64,000 nucleotides of DNA, from contig NZ_MORL01000026.1 in NCBI RefSeq assembly GCF_001870735.1, forward strand, positions 1 through 64,000, written 5' to 3'. Shown here piece by piece: positions 38,338 through 45,858 of this stretch. The first letter of the stretch is position 1; every line of letters starts with the position of its first letter. The notes beneath the pieces are model-generated. The model was not told the DNA's origin. It searched no databases and saw only the letters and a list, made by a program, of their open reading frames with translations. Origin of the DNA: Arsenicibacter rosenii. GTDB taxonomy: Bacteria; Bacteroidota; Bacteroidia; Cytophagales; Spirosomataceae. A program made the translations under genes and the position numbers.

Positions 38338-38533
38338 CAGGTAACGAACAGGGCTTGTGGCAGGTGGGGCATTTGAAACTCGTCTGCTCAAACGACCTCC
38401 AGTATAAATTACTACTGTTCAATTACTTACAGAAGTTCAATAGGTTTCCGTCTGCCGAAACAAAAGTACAATAAAATTACAAATGCTCAATCACTTCCGT
38501 CCGCCCCCACTTGACACAAACCCATGTTGGCAG
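38338..38533 (-). other. attC-like site 2
   Basis: On the minus strand: end box CTGCCAAC (38533-38526), arm GGGTTTGTGTCAAGTGGGGGC (21 bases; 38523-38503, core GTTTGTGTCAAGTGGGG), a roughly 130-base central part, arm GCCCCACCTGCCACAAGCCC (38370-38351), and end box GTTACCTG (38345-38338). The arms pair with few mismatches. The first box is the perfect complement of GTTGGCAG, the start of the same cassette (39903-39896). This is the R''/R' arrangement of an integron cassette recombination site. Confidence 0.7.
38461..38490 (-). promoter_or_regulatory. Promoter inside attC-like site 2
   Basis: On the minus strand TTG (38490-38488), exactly 19 bases, then TACTTTTG (38468-38461): a consensus Bacteroidetes promoter. 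It would drive the HEPN gene, whose start is 145 bp downstream. The same stretch (TTGAGCATTTG.AATT.TATTGTAC.TTTG) recurs in site 3. Confidence 0.7.
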
Positions 38534-38554
38534 ATGCCGTTTTGTTCACCCGAT

Positions 38555-39841
38555 TTAATCCCAGCGATATTCGTAATGAAAGTTCTGATTTAATTTTTGG
38601 GTTAGATACTCTGCTGCTACTTTTGCTCCTGCAATCTCAACTTCGACAGAATTCATACTTTCAATTGTTCTCAAACCATATAAATAATACTTGTCGGCAT
38701 ATCCTTTTGCAATTCCTAAATCAATTAAAGCTTGTGTAATTTCAGAGTGCGAGGTATAAGTTGACACATTAACAAATGCGGACATTCCTGAATATTTACC
38801 ACTTTTATAAATTCTTTCAGATTCTTCAAATGCTTTAATGCAGGCTTCTTCCCATACATCTTTTACAAATTTTAATATTTTAGCACTTACTTCAATTTTT
38901 TGCTTTATTGCTGGTAAAGATTTGAATGGTAAATCATCTATTCTTATGTTTGAGGTATTTAGTCCTAATTTATTAATAGATTCTAAACTTAATACAAAAG
39001 TATTTTCAATAGCTTTTAAATTATATTCTCTACCAAAAGGGTCACAAGTTGCGTGATGTAAAGTTTTCAAGAAATTTATTAAGTCTTCTGCTTCTTCATC
39101 TTTTGAAACAAATACAATAATTCTACTAAAATTGGTTGCATTGTCCTTTAAATAAAATGGTAAGCCAGGCGTTTCATATTTATTATTTGTGTCTGCCCAT
39201 CTCCATTCTCTTTCGTGAGTCCAATCAATTTTATTTGTTTGAGCTAAATTTGTTGCCACATATCTATATTGTTCTTGCAAACCAAGTCCACAGCTATGGG
39301 ATAAGCATCTCAATCCTTTATCAAAGTAAGGGTCTGTGGAATTATTTGCCTCAGAATGAATGTTTGAGAGCCCATAAATTACAGGTCTTGCACCGTATGT
39401 AAACATTTCATTTTTTAAAAATGCGACACCATAAGTTTGCACATTATTCTCAGAATTTCTCTTTTTCGCATATTCTATTAATCCATAAAGAGGCATTTCT
39501 GTGAAACATGAAGCTGAATATGGTCCATAAATAGTTGGTTTAAGTTGTCCATAAGTTGATTTTCTATGCGACCAACCTGTTTTTACATAGCCATTTGTTA
39601 AGATTTTTTTTAGGATTGTAAATGCGTGTTCATCTGGACTCAACTCAAAATAATCTTCTTCATATTGTATCGTCTTGTAAATTTCTTTCCCATTTGAATC
39701 AAATGAATCTGGAAAAGTGGCATCTTCTTCCTCAACTAAATCATATTCTTCATCATAAGTATAGTCCAATGGTACATTGTCGGGATTCTTTCTATGGACA
39801 AAATGGATAAGCCAGTCACTTAAATCAATTCTTTTACTCAT
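38555..39841 (-). CDS. Unknown cassette protein, DUF2971/ART-like pattern
   Basis: A 428-residue cytosolic protein. Recognisable blocks are FTILKKILTNGYVKTGWS, ASCFTEMPLYGLIEYAKKR, TYGVAFLKNEMFTYGARPVIYGL (residues about 136-157, in parts) and IDWTHEREWRW (205-215). The order Ser/Cys-Phe-Thr-Glu-x-Pro, Tyr-Gly-x-Ala-Phe-x-Lys and a late HERE-W motif recalls DUF2971 and related ADP-ribosyltransferase-like folds. Proteins with this pattern are often annotated as abortive-infection-like. The last 180 residues are a separate helical domain with no match I can name. AT-rich; framed by attC-like sites 1 and 2, so it is one mobile cassette. Function unproven. Confidence 0.7.
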   Translation of the reverse strand: MSKRIDLSDWLIHFVHRKNPDNVPLDYTYDEEYDLVEEEDATFPDSFDSNGKEIYKTIQYEEDYFELSPDEHAFTILKKILTNGYVKTGWSHRKSTYGQLKPTIYGPYSASCFTEMPLYGLIEYAKKRNSENNVQTYGVAFLKNEMFTYGARPVIYGLSNIHSEANNSTDPYFDKGLRCLSHSCGLGLQEQYRYVATNLAQTNKIDWTHEREWRWADTNNKYETPGLPFYLKDNATNFSRIIVFVSKDEEAEDLINFLKTLHHATCDPFGREYNLKAIENTFVLSLESINKLGLNTSNIRIDDLPFKSLPAIKQKIEVSAKILKFVKDVWEEACIKAFEESERIYKSGKYSGMSAFVNVSTYTSHSEITQALIDLGIAKGYADKYYLYGLRTIESMNSVEVEIAGAKVAAEYLTQKLNQNFHYEYRWD

Positions 39842-39895
39842 ATTTCGTTTTATTTAAATCCCAAGATGTTTGAATATTGTTTGTTTTCACGGTTT

Positions 39896-40030
39896 CTGCC
39901 AACGTTTTTCGGCTTGGCGTAGTGGCGGATTTTTAGCATAAAAGTTCAATCGAAGAACTGCACTTGAACCTACCACAAAACTGTCATACGAAGAACTGAA
40001 CCCGCCATTACGCCAAACCGCTGTTATGCG
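39896..40030 (-). other. attC-like site 1
   Basis: On the minus strand: end box CGCATAAC (40030-40023), arm CGGTTTGGCGTAATGGCGG (40020-40002), about 70 central bases with two copies of CAGTTCTTCG, arm CCGCCACTACGCCAAGCCG (39928-39910), end box GTTGGCAG (39903-39896). The arms pair at 17 of 19 positions, the remainder being wobble-type. CGCATAAC is the perfect complement of GTTATGCG at 40904-40897, the start of the DUF2971 cassette. Confidence 0.75.
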
Positions 40031-40066
40031 TTCGGGCTTTTTCATTGTATCTTTCAAATGTCTCAA

Positions 40067-40852
40067 TTATATAGTTTTTAAAGTCAATCCGTAAGTTCCG
40101 TTTTGTTTTTCCGTTTGTTTAAATGTCAAGTGTGCATAACCATTAGTATTCGCCAAATTTTTAATTCTGTCAATTTCTGCTTGTGATTTGTTGCAACCAA
40201 AAATAATTTCTGTCAATGCCTTTTTGTTGAAGTTGTAAAGACCTTTTGCTTGCTTAAAAATTCTAATTTCTTTTTCGTATTTCCACAACTCAAATTTTGT
40301 CTTAATCATTTTGGTTACTATTTCATTCGGCTGTGTCATATGGTTATATACTGGATAACTTTGGTCGTAAATAACAGTCAACGGAATTGAGAAAAAGTCA
40401 AGGTCTTCAAGTATGTCAAACTTTAAGCATACACCATAATGATTGTCTGCATAGTGGGACCAAAGTAAAATATTGTCAGGCTCTTGGCTTAAACACAAAA
40501 CTCCTTTATCGTCAAAATTTATTGCGTCTTCCAATATTTTCGAAAAAGCGAGTGGGTTGTTAATCGCATTTGTCGCAAGATTGGAAATTATATTGGCTGG
40601 TTCACTGGGCAAAACTCTGTTTAGAAATTGTGTAACTTCTGTCGGTGTTGGAAATGTTACTGGCTGCAATTGACAATCAAAAGGGTCATTAAATGCTTTC
40701 GGTGATGAAAACATTAATGAGTTTGTCGTTATGATACTGTCGAAATGCGGATTTTTCGTTGTGTCAGAAATACGATATTTATATACGAATTGCGGATACT
40801 GTCCGTTTGCAACTCCGATTTTTATTAGTTCTTTTATTTTGTCAGTGTCCAT
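40067..40852 (-). CDS. DUF2971-family protein
   Basis: A 261-residue protein with the two signature blocks of DUF2971: LMFSSPKAFNDPFDC (residues 46-60) and LCLSQEPDNILLWSHYADNH followed by YGVCLKF (119-145), then FELWKYEKEIRIFK near residue 200. The family is widespread in defence islands and mobile cassettes; the fold has been compared with ADP-ribosyltransferases but no reaction is established. It is the first cassette of the array: it starts behind GTTATGCG (40904-40897) and ends 36 bp before attC-like site 1. AT-rich compared with the core genome. Confidence 0.88.
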   Translation of the reverse strand: MDTDKIKELIKIGVANGQYPQFVYKYRISDTTKNPHFDSIITTNSLMFSSPKAFNDPFDCQLQPVTFPTPTEVTQFLNRVLPSEPANIISNLATNAINNPLAFSKILEDAINFDDKGVLCLSQEPDNILLWSHYADNHYGVCLKFDILEDLDFFSIPLTVIYDQSYPVYNHMTQPNEIVTKMIKTKFELWKYEKEIRIFKQAKGLYNFNKKALTEIIFGCNKSQAEIDRIKNLANTNGYAHLTFKQTEKQNGTYGLTLKTI

Positions 40853-40896
40853 TTTGTTTATATTTTATTGATGTCTGCTCTGTCGTCATAGCCTGA

Positions 40897-40904
40897 CGCA
40901 TAAC
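40897..40904 (-). other. Cassette start box of the DUF2971 cassette
   Basis: GTTATGCG on the minus strand, 45-52 bp upstream of the DUF2971 start codon. It is the exact complement of the end box CGCATAAC of attC-like site 1. In an integron the break would be after the first G, so this marks the junction with whatever preceded the first cassette (an attI or another attC). Confidence 0.6.
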
Positions 40905-41040
40905 TCTCAAATAGACGCAACTTACGCCTATCTGAAGCAATAGTAAGAATATTCTTTTTTATCAAAACTCGCCATCCAACAATACCATTACACCACTGAT
41001 ATTGAACAACATAATGACACTTTATCTTTTATTACCCAAT

Positions 41041-41083
41041 CGATACAATACAAAATACGAATAGCGTATATTGTATTGTATCG
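41041..41083. repeat. Long hairpin in a gene-free stretch
   Basis: Arms CGATACAATACAA (41041-41053) and TTGTATTGTATCG (41071-41083) are perfect. After one mismatch the stem continues with ATACG/CGTAT around the loop AATAG. Part of it (CAATACAAAAyrCGmATAGC) recurs as a direct repeat at about 41104-41123. The 553-bp gap 40853-41405 otherwise holds only the cassette start box; short open frames there look non-coding. Confidence 0.55.
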
Positions 41084-41405
41084 CAGTTTGATGCCCCATC
41101 AACAATACAAAACGCGCATAGCAGAGTTCTTCCCAATACCATCATCGTATCAGGTTGCCAATACCTCCCATAAAATCCTAGCAGAACGTAAAGCAGAGAT
41201 AGTACCCGTGGCAGGCGGGTGGAGAAGCGGGGTGGTGTACGTAAATGGGTGCATCGTGTTTACTTAGTGGTGGCGATCCGCAAATAAAGTAAATAGATGC
41301 AAGTATTAAAATACTTGATGACGATACGGTAAAACTTTTTATTGGTAAAGTCCTGATAAACAAAACGGGGAACGCAGACTGAACCGTACAAAAGGGTTAG
41401 TCAGG

Positions 41406-41762
41406 TCAGGCCCTTTCCAGAATAAAATTACCGTCTATCCCTAACTTTTCGTGGAGCCGTTTGGCAATCTCCAGCGTAACCCGTCGTTTGCCATGCAGGA
41501 TTTCTGATACCCGCGATGATTCGATGCCCAGGAGTTGGGCAAGGTCTTTTTGTTTGAGCTTCATTTCATACATTTTCAGCTCAATCATGCTACTCAGCGT
41601 TGTCGGCTTCGGAAACGCCACATGTGTAGCTTCGTATGCCTGAATTGCTTCGCTCAGTGCCTGTGCCTTGCTTTGCAACTCAGGAGAGTCTTTCAGAATT
41701 TGAATAAGCTGGTCAAACTCAACAAAGGCTTGTTTGTATTCGGCTTCGTTCTGGATAATCAT
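41406..41762 (-). CDS. HigA-family antitoxin / XRE-type HTH protein, orphan
   Basis: A 118-residue protein of the HigA type. The N-terminal helical part (YKQAFVEFDQLIQIL, then LSEAIQAYEATH) is followed by PTTLSSMIELKMYEMKLKQKDLAQLLGI (in parts) and an XRE helix-turn-helix VSEILHGKRRVTLEIAKRLH. HigA antitoxins neutralise HigB, an mRNA-cleaving RelE-like toxin encoded just upstream. Here only 33 bp separate it from a GNAT gene upstream and no HigB-like frame is present, so it is an orphan antitoxin or a stand-alone regulator. It sits at the right border of the AT-rich block. Confidence 0.85.
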   Translation of the reverse strand: MIIQNEAEYKQAFVEFDQLIQILKDSPELQSKAQALSEAIQAYEATHVAFPKPTTLSSMIELKMYEMKLKQKDLAQLLGIESSRVSEILHGKRRVTLEIAKRLHEKLGIDGNFILERA

Positions 41763-41795
41763 GGCTTATAGTCAATTGTTTTTGCGTCTATTTTA

Positions 41796-42299
41796 TTAAA
41801 CCAACCGCTTCTCGTACCCCAGAAACCGCAGGCCGGGCCGGAAGCCAAGCGTCAGTTCACCGGCAAAGGCATAACCCAGCCTGGGAAACAGGCGCTGTGT
41901 GGCCGCGTTCTCCGAGTTGGTGTCGATGCGCAGCACGCCGATCCCCCGCGCCACCGCCAGGGCTTCGGCCTGTTGCAGCAGGGCCGCCGCAATCCCCCGC
42001 CCCTGAAAGCCGGGATGCACCGCCAGCCGGTGGGTGACCAGCGCCGTCTCCGCCAAATCCCAGCCTAGTTGGGCATATTCAGGGTCCTGGATGGTAGTCA
42101 GGGCGGCCACACCGGCCACCGTGCCGTCGATGTCGGCCACCCACAGGTCGCCGCGTTCGATGTCCTGCCCGAAAACGGTTGCGTTCGGGTAACCGGCATC
42201 CCACTGAAAATTACCGGCCGCCTGCATCACCGGCACCACCTGTTTTAGTAATTCACCCAATGCCGGTAAATCGGCTATGGTCGCTAATCGTATCATCAT
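41796..42299 (-). CDS. GNAT-family N-acetyltransferase
   Basis: A 167-residue single-domain GNAT enzyme. The opening MIRLATIADLPALGELLKQV, the strand VADIDGTVAGVAAL, the acetyl-CoA pyrophosphate loop HRLAVHPGFQGRGIAAALLQ (Gln/Arg-x-x-Gly-x-Gly/Ala) and the final motif NSENAATQRLFPRLGYAF are all present. The acceptor is unknown; the Trp/Asp-rich AGNFQWDAGYPNATVF is typical of a broad Bacteroidota subgroup. GC content is that of the core genome, marking the end of the accessory block. Confidence 0.92.
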   Translation of the reverse strand: MMIRLATIADLPALGELLKQVVPVMQAAGNFQWDAGYPNATVFGQDIERGDLWVADIDGTVAGVAALTTIQDPEYAQLGWDLAETALVTHRLAVHPGFQGRGIAAALLQQAEALAVARGIGVLRIDTNSENAATQRLFPRLGYAFAGELTLGFRPGLRFLGYEKRLV

Positions 42300-42324
42300 A
42301 AGTAGGCTACTATAACTAGTTCAC

Positions 42325-42605
42325 AATTTTTCCTCCCCCTAGCCCCCTCCAAAGCTAAGCTTTTATGGGTTTTAGTCGTGTTTTACCTCACCCCTGCCCC
42401 TCCCGAATCGTCGGCACGGCCTGAAAAACAGGAGAGGGGATGCGTTTCAGAGCTCTAAGGCCCCTCTCCTTATTTCAAGGGGAGGGGTTGGGGTGGGGTA
42501 CATGACGTTCGTATCCAGCCAAGGCATTACTTTTCAAAACCCCTACAAGCTTAGCCTCCAAAGGGGGAAACTGGTCCGGACTTCCCTTTTGGAGGGGGAG
42601 AAACG
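42325..42605. repeat. Nested GC-skewed inverted repeat element
   Basis: The gap between two GNAT genes contains CCCCTAGCCCCCTCCAAAG...AAGCTTTTA at the left and CTACAAGCTTAGCCTCCAAAGG...TTTTGGAGGGGGAGAAACGG at the right. In between, CCTCACCCCTGCCCCTCCC faces AAGGGGAGGGGTTGGGGTGG. These C-rich/G-rich nested repeats form a MITE-like dispersed element of a kind frequent in Cytophagales. No gene is supported in 42300-42654. Confidence 0.55.
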
Positions 42606-42654
42606 GTCAGCTGTTGCCGGAGGAGCGCACTATAATCAAGCAATTAGCGCCGGA

Positions 42655-43596
42655 TTAAAGGTCAAGTTTCATTTTGATATTGGCGCGGGCATAGGGAGTT
42701 GCGCTCATTTCGACTTTGTAAAAGCCCAGTTTACGGTACAGCTCAAGCGCCGGAAAGAGCTGTGTGTTGGATTCCAGCCAAAGCTGACGAGCCCCCGCCT
42801 GACGGGCCGTTTCCACGGCGGCAAGACCTAATTTTTTGCCGATCTGTTTGCCCTGCACCTTCGGATCGACCGCCATTTTGGCCATTTCGAACACGCCGGG
42901 CCCGTCGGCCACCAGCGCCACCGTCCCGACGATATGACCCCGATATTGCGCAAACAGAATATGCCCGCCCCCGGCCAGAATCGCTTCCGGCGCATCCAGT
43001 TGTTCGAGGTCATGGGCTTCAACCGCAAAGTACTGCTCAATCCAGGCAATGTTCAGGGCTTTGAAATAGGGCGCGAAAGCTGGTTCGTAAGGCAGGATCG
43101 TCACTTCCTCCTGTTGCCGCTCTTTCAGGTACGCGCTGAACCGGCTCAGGTAATCCTGTTGGGCCAGGGCGTTTTCCAGCTCCTCCACGGCCCAGAGCAG
43201 GTTGTGCCGCTGTTCGTTCAGTAATTGCGTGTTCACGGCCTGGATATAACTCCAGACCTGCCGGAACTCAGGTTGCCGCGCCTGCCCGGTTTCCGATAGC
43301 TGCAGGATGCGTTTACGCCCGTCCGTTGCCGATTTACCGGACACAATCAGGTCCTCCTGCTCCAGCTGCCGGGCCAGCTGGATAATGGCCGGATGCGAAA
43401 AGCCCAGTTGTTCGGCAATCTCCGTAATACTCATTGGCCCCCGTTCGCTCAGGAGCCAGAATACCGGAAAACATTTCGGATCAAAATCCAGCCCGTACTG
43501 CTGATACACGGCCCCTGCCTGCGCATTGACGGTTTCGGCTAACCGCCGCATCCGGCTGACAAACGCTAACGGGCCTAATTGCGCGATAAAATCCAT
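42655..43596 (-). CDS. Bifunctional MarR-type regulator / GNAT acetyltransferase
   Basis: A 313-residue fusion. Residues 1-150 are a MarR-type winged helix (GPMSITEIAEQLGFSHPAII, then LEQEDLIVSGKSATDGRKRI). Residues about 165-313 are a GNAT domain with AQYRGHIVGTVALVADGPG, the acetyl-CoA loop AVDPKVQGKQIGKKLGLAAV and LWLESNTQLFPALELYRKLG. The architecture is a well-known one ('bifunctional helix-turn-helix transcriptional regulator/GNAT'). Target promoter and acetyl acceptor are unknown. Stands alone; the divergent lipoprotein gene begins 137 bp away. Confidence 0.93.
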   Translation of the reverse strand: MDFIAQLGPLAFVSRMRRLAETVNAQAGAVYQQYGLDFDPKCFPVFWLLSERGPMSITEIAEQLGFSHPAIIQLARQLEQEDLIVSGKSATDGRKRILQLSETGQARQPEFRQVWSYIQAVNTQLLNEQRHNLLWAVEELENALAQQDYLSRFSAYLKERQQEEVTILPYEPAFAPYFKALNIAWIEQYFAVEAHDLEQLDAPEAILAGGGHILFAQYRGHIVGTVALVADGPGVFEMAKMAVDPKVQGKQIGKKLGLAAVETARQAGARQLWLESNTQLFPALELYRKLGFYKVEMSATPYARANIKMKLDL

Positions 43597-43732
43597 ACAA
43601 AGGTAGTTACGTAATTAATTACACAAATATTTACATTGTATATGAAATTGCCAAGTATTACACAATTTTATGCCTTTTAATACCTTTTTAGCGTATATAT
43701 GTATATATAGAAGGCCCTAAGCAAATGTATTT

Positions 43733-44149
43733 ATGAAATTTCACGGTTTACTTGCCATTGCATCGCTACTATTATTCACTCAGTGTCAGTCGTCAAATCA
43801 GGAAACTACTCATTCAGAACCCAATTTGCCTGGCAGCGACCGGGATAGTCATGATTGCATCAGATCAGCCGGATATACCTGGTCAGCCGTAAAAAAAGAA
43901 TGTATCCGGGTATTTGAGTCGGGAGTGCGTCTGAACGCGGCGGCAGGACAAGACTCAACGATGTCAGCGTTTATCGTTTTTGGCGCGGACAGCAGTCAGG
44001 TCGAAGTATTCTTCCCGAACCAGGCGCCTGTACCGGTATTGAGCCGATCCGAATCACAAACTACATGGGAGGACGAACAGTTGACGATCAGCCATCAAGC
44101 AGGGAAATGGGTGATTCAGCAGGGAGGTAAACCGATATATCAGGAATAA
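43733..44149 (+). CDS. Small lipoprotein, unknown function
   Basis: A 138-residue lipoprotein. The signal sequence ends with a lipobox-like LLLFTQC (Cys18). The mature part contains DCIRSAGYTWSAVKKECIRVFE, a Cys-x14-Cys-type block found in many Bacteroidota lipoproteins of unknown role (shown here in parts DCIRSAGYTWS and KKECIRVFE), followed by a beta-rich half (AFIVFGADSSQVEVFFP, KWVIQQGGKPIYQ). It probably faces the periplasm or surface. It ends in a hairpin at 44154-44201 shared with the region before the permease at 53781. Confidence 0.78.
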   Translation: MKFHGLLAIASLLLFTQCQSSNQETTHSEPNLPGSDRDSHDCIRSAGYTWSAVKKECIRVFESGVRLNAAAGQDSTMSAFIVFGADSSQVEVFFPNQAPVPVLSRSESQTTWEDEQLTISHQAGKWVIQQGGKPIYQE

Positions 44150-44153
44150 AAAA

Positions 44154-44217
44154 AGTGGTGGCACGACTCTAACAGGGCCGCCTGGCGGTCGTGCCACTAC
44201 TAACGGTCATACCGTTA
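44154..44217. terminator. Hairpins between lipoprotein and OsmC genes
   Basis: AGTGGTGGCACGAC (44154-44167) pairs with GTCGTGCCACTACT (44188-44201) with one mismatch. A second palindrome TAACGGT-CAT-ACCGTTA (44201-44217) overlaps the OsmC stop. Together they form the transcript ends of two convergent genes. The first stem is nearly identical to the one at 53688-53722. Confidence 0.7.
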
Positions 44218-44628
44218 ATTCTCCAGTGTCGCCTCAACACTGATCTCGGCTTTCAGCACCTGGCTTACCGGACAGTTCAGTTCGGCGTCTTTTACGCTGG
44301 CATCAAATACCTCCTGGCTGATGCCCGGTACTTTCGCTTTCAGAATCAGGTGCGACTTGCTGATTACCCCGTTTTCGAACGTAATAACCGAGGTCGTTTC
44401 GAGTGATTCCGGCGTAAAACCAGCCTCGCCCAGAACGAAGCTCAGCTTCATGGTGAAACAGCCTGAGTGAGCCGCCGCAATCAGTTCTTCAGGGTTGGTA
44501 CCAATACCTTCGGCAAACCGGCTGTTGAACGAGTATTGGGTCTGATTCAGGACGGTGCTTTGTGTTGTTAAGTGACCGTTACCTTCTTTTCCGGAGCCGT
44601 TCCAGACGGCAGTAGCTTTGCGTTTCAT
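44215..44628 (-). CDS. OsmC-family peroxiredoxin
   Basis: A 137-residue OsmC/Ohr-type peroxidase from the ATG at 44628 (MKRKATAVWNGSGKEGNGHL). The catalytic Cys pair is present: SGCFTMKLSFVLG (first Cys, about residue 56) and DAELNCPVSQ (second, about residue 121), with the Arg/Glu pair of the family in NSRFAEGIGTNPEELIAAAH. It would reduce organic hydroperoxides with thiols. A perfect 14-bp palindrome TTAACCCGGGTTAA lies upstream and may be an operator. Longer upstream frame extensions are not supported. Confidence 0.94.
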   Translation of the reverse strand: MKRKATAVWNGSGKEGNGHLTTQSTVLNQTQYSFNSRFAEGIGTNPEELIAAAHSGCFTMKLSFVLGEAGFTPESLETTSVITFENGVISKSHLILKAKVPGISQEVFDASVKDAELNCPVSQVLKAEISVEATLEN

Positions 44629-44699
44629 GTTTTTATGCGGTTTTGTGTTGTTTTCTTGTTTGAACAATACAAAGGTCAGCATGCGGCGGCTGAAAAAAA

Positions 44700-44713
44700 T
44701 TAACCCGGGTTAA
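44700..44713. promoter_or_regulatory. 14-bp perfect palindrome upstream of osmC-like gene
   Basis: TTAACCCGGGTTAA, 72 bp upstream of the OsmC start and 114 bp upstream of the divergent LytS-like kinase. A plausible operator of a dimeric repressor; the regulator is unknown. Confidence 0.4.
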
Positions 44714-44826
44714 AATCGATCCAACCGCCCGTTTTTTTACCCCCTCCGGAAGAGGGTTCAGGGCTTTTTTTGTCTGTTTCAGGCTGATTCGGGCCAGGTC
44801 TGGCCGTTTGCTCCTTAATTTCAGGC

Positions 44827-45858
44827 ATGCACAGTCGATTTTCACTTCGTCAGATTGCGGCTATCGCGGCAATACTGGTAGCTTTGCTAACCAATCTACC
44901 CCTGATCAGTCTCCTGCCAAGGGCACGGCTCAGCCTCTTTCAGGGCGTACCCGACGTGTTGTTTTTTGTTCTGCGCTTTCTTTTTTACAGCGCCTTCGCC
45001 TTTTTCTTTATTGAATTTAACCGATGGGGACTGACGCGGCGGCCCATGCAGGGGGCCTTACAGCTTATTGGCTGGCTCACCGTCAACATGCTGCTGTATG
45101 GCGTTATCATTGGTTTGTTTGTGGTATTGGTGATGAAGACCCTTCCCAACTACCCTGTGCTGGTGGCGTTTACCGCTTATTTCCGGGGCTTTTTTATCTG
45201 GCTCGTGGCGCTGCTGATCGGGTACTTCCTGAACGTGCTGGACCAGAACCGGACGATGCTGGCCGAAAACGAGCGCTTAAAACAGCAAACCATTCAGGCG
45301 CAATTCAACGCCCTGCGCGATCAGCTTAACCCGCATTTTCTGTTCAACTCCCTGAATACCCTCAGCTCCCTTATCCGGGAGCACAGTGAGCTGAGCCAGC
45401 CGTTTGTCCAGAAGCTGTCGCAGGTGTTGCGGTATTCGCTTCAGGTGCAGCAGCAAAAACTCGTGCCTATTGCCGAAGAACGGCAGTTTACGGCGGCCTT
45501 TGCCTTTTTGCTCCACATGCGTTTCGGCGAGCAACTCCGGATCATCGACGAGCTGCCCGACAATCCGCCCTGGCTCATTCCACCGATGACCCTGCAACTG
45601 CTGATCGAAAACGCCGTGAAGCACAACGTTATTTCCAGGGCCCGGCCGCTGACGATTCTGATGCAAAGCGACGACGCCGGCGGCGTAATCCGCGTATCAA
45701 ATCCGTACCAGCCCAAAGCCGAACCCACCGACGGTACCGGCACCGGCCTGGCCAATCTCGACACCCGCATCAAGCTGCTGACCGGCCAATCCATCCGTAT
45801 TGCGTGTCAGCACGATACATTTACCGTTTCGTTGCCTATCATTCTGAAACAAGCATGA
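44827..45858 (+). CDS. LytS-type sensor histidine kinase
   Basis: A 343-residue membrane kinase of the His_kinase/LytS type. Four membrane helices occupy residues 10-135 (IAAIAAILVALLTNLPLISL, VLFFVLRFLFYSAFAFFF and two more). The His-box ALRDQLNPHFLFNSLNTLSS (His170) follows, then an ATPase domain with LLIENAVKHNVI (N box) and GTGLANLDTRIKLL (G box). It lacks an extracytoplasmic sensing domain, so the signal is probably membrane-borne. Its stop overlaps the start of the LytTR regulator gene by 4 bases, making one co-translated two-component system. Confidence 0.94.
   Translation: MHSRFSLRQIAAIAAILVALLTNLPLISLLPRARLSLFQGVPDVLFFVLRFLFYSAFAFFFIEFNRWGLTRRPMQGALQLIGWLTVNMLLYGVIIGLFVVLVMKTLPNYPVLVAFTAYFRGFFIWLVALLIGYFLNVLDQNRTMLAENERLKQQTIQAQFNALRDQLNPHFLFNSLNTLSSLIREHSELSQPFVQKLSQVLRYSLQVQQQKLVPIAEERQFTAAFAFLLHMRFGEQLRIIDELPDNPPWLIPPMTLQLLIENAVKHNVISRARPLTILMQSDDAGGVIRVSNPYQPKAEPTDGTGTGLANLDTRIKLLTGQSIRIACQHDTFTVSLPIILKQA

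Noticed and set aside
41178..41363. Minus-strand frame after the HigA gene as a possible HigB toxin
   Set aside because: No HigB/RelE features, and HigB is normally encoded upstream of HigA, where only 33 bp are available.
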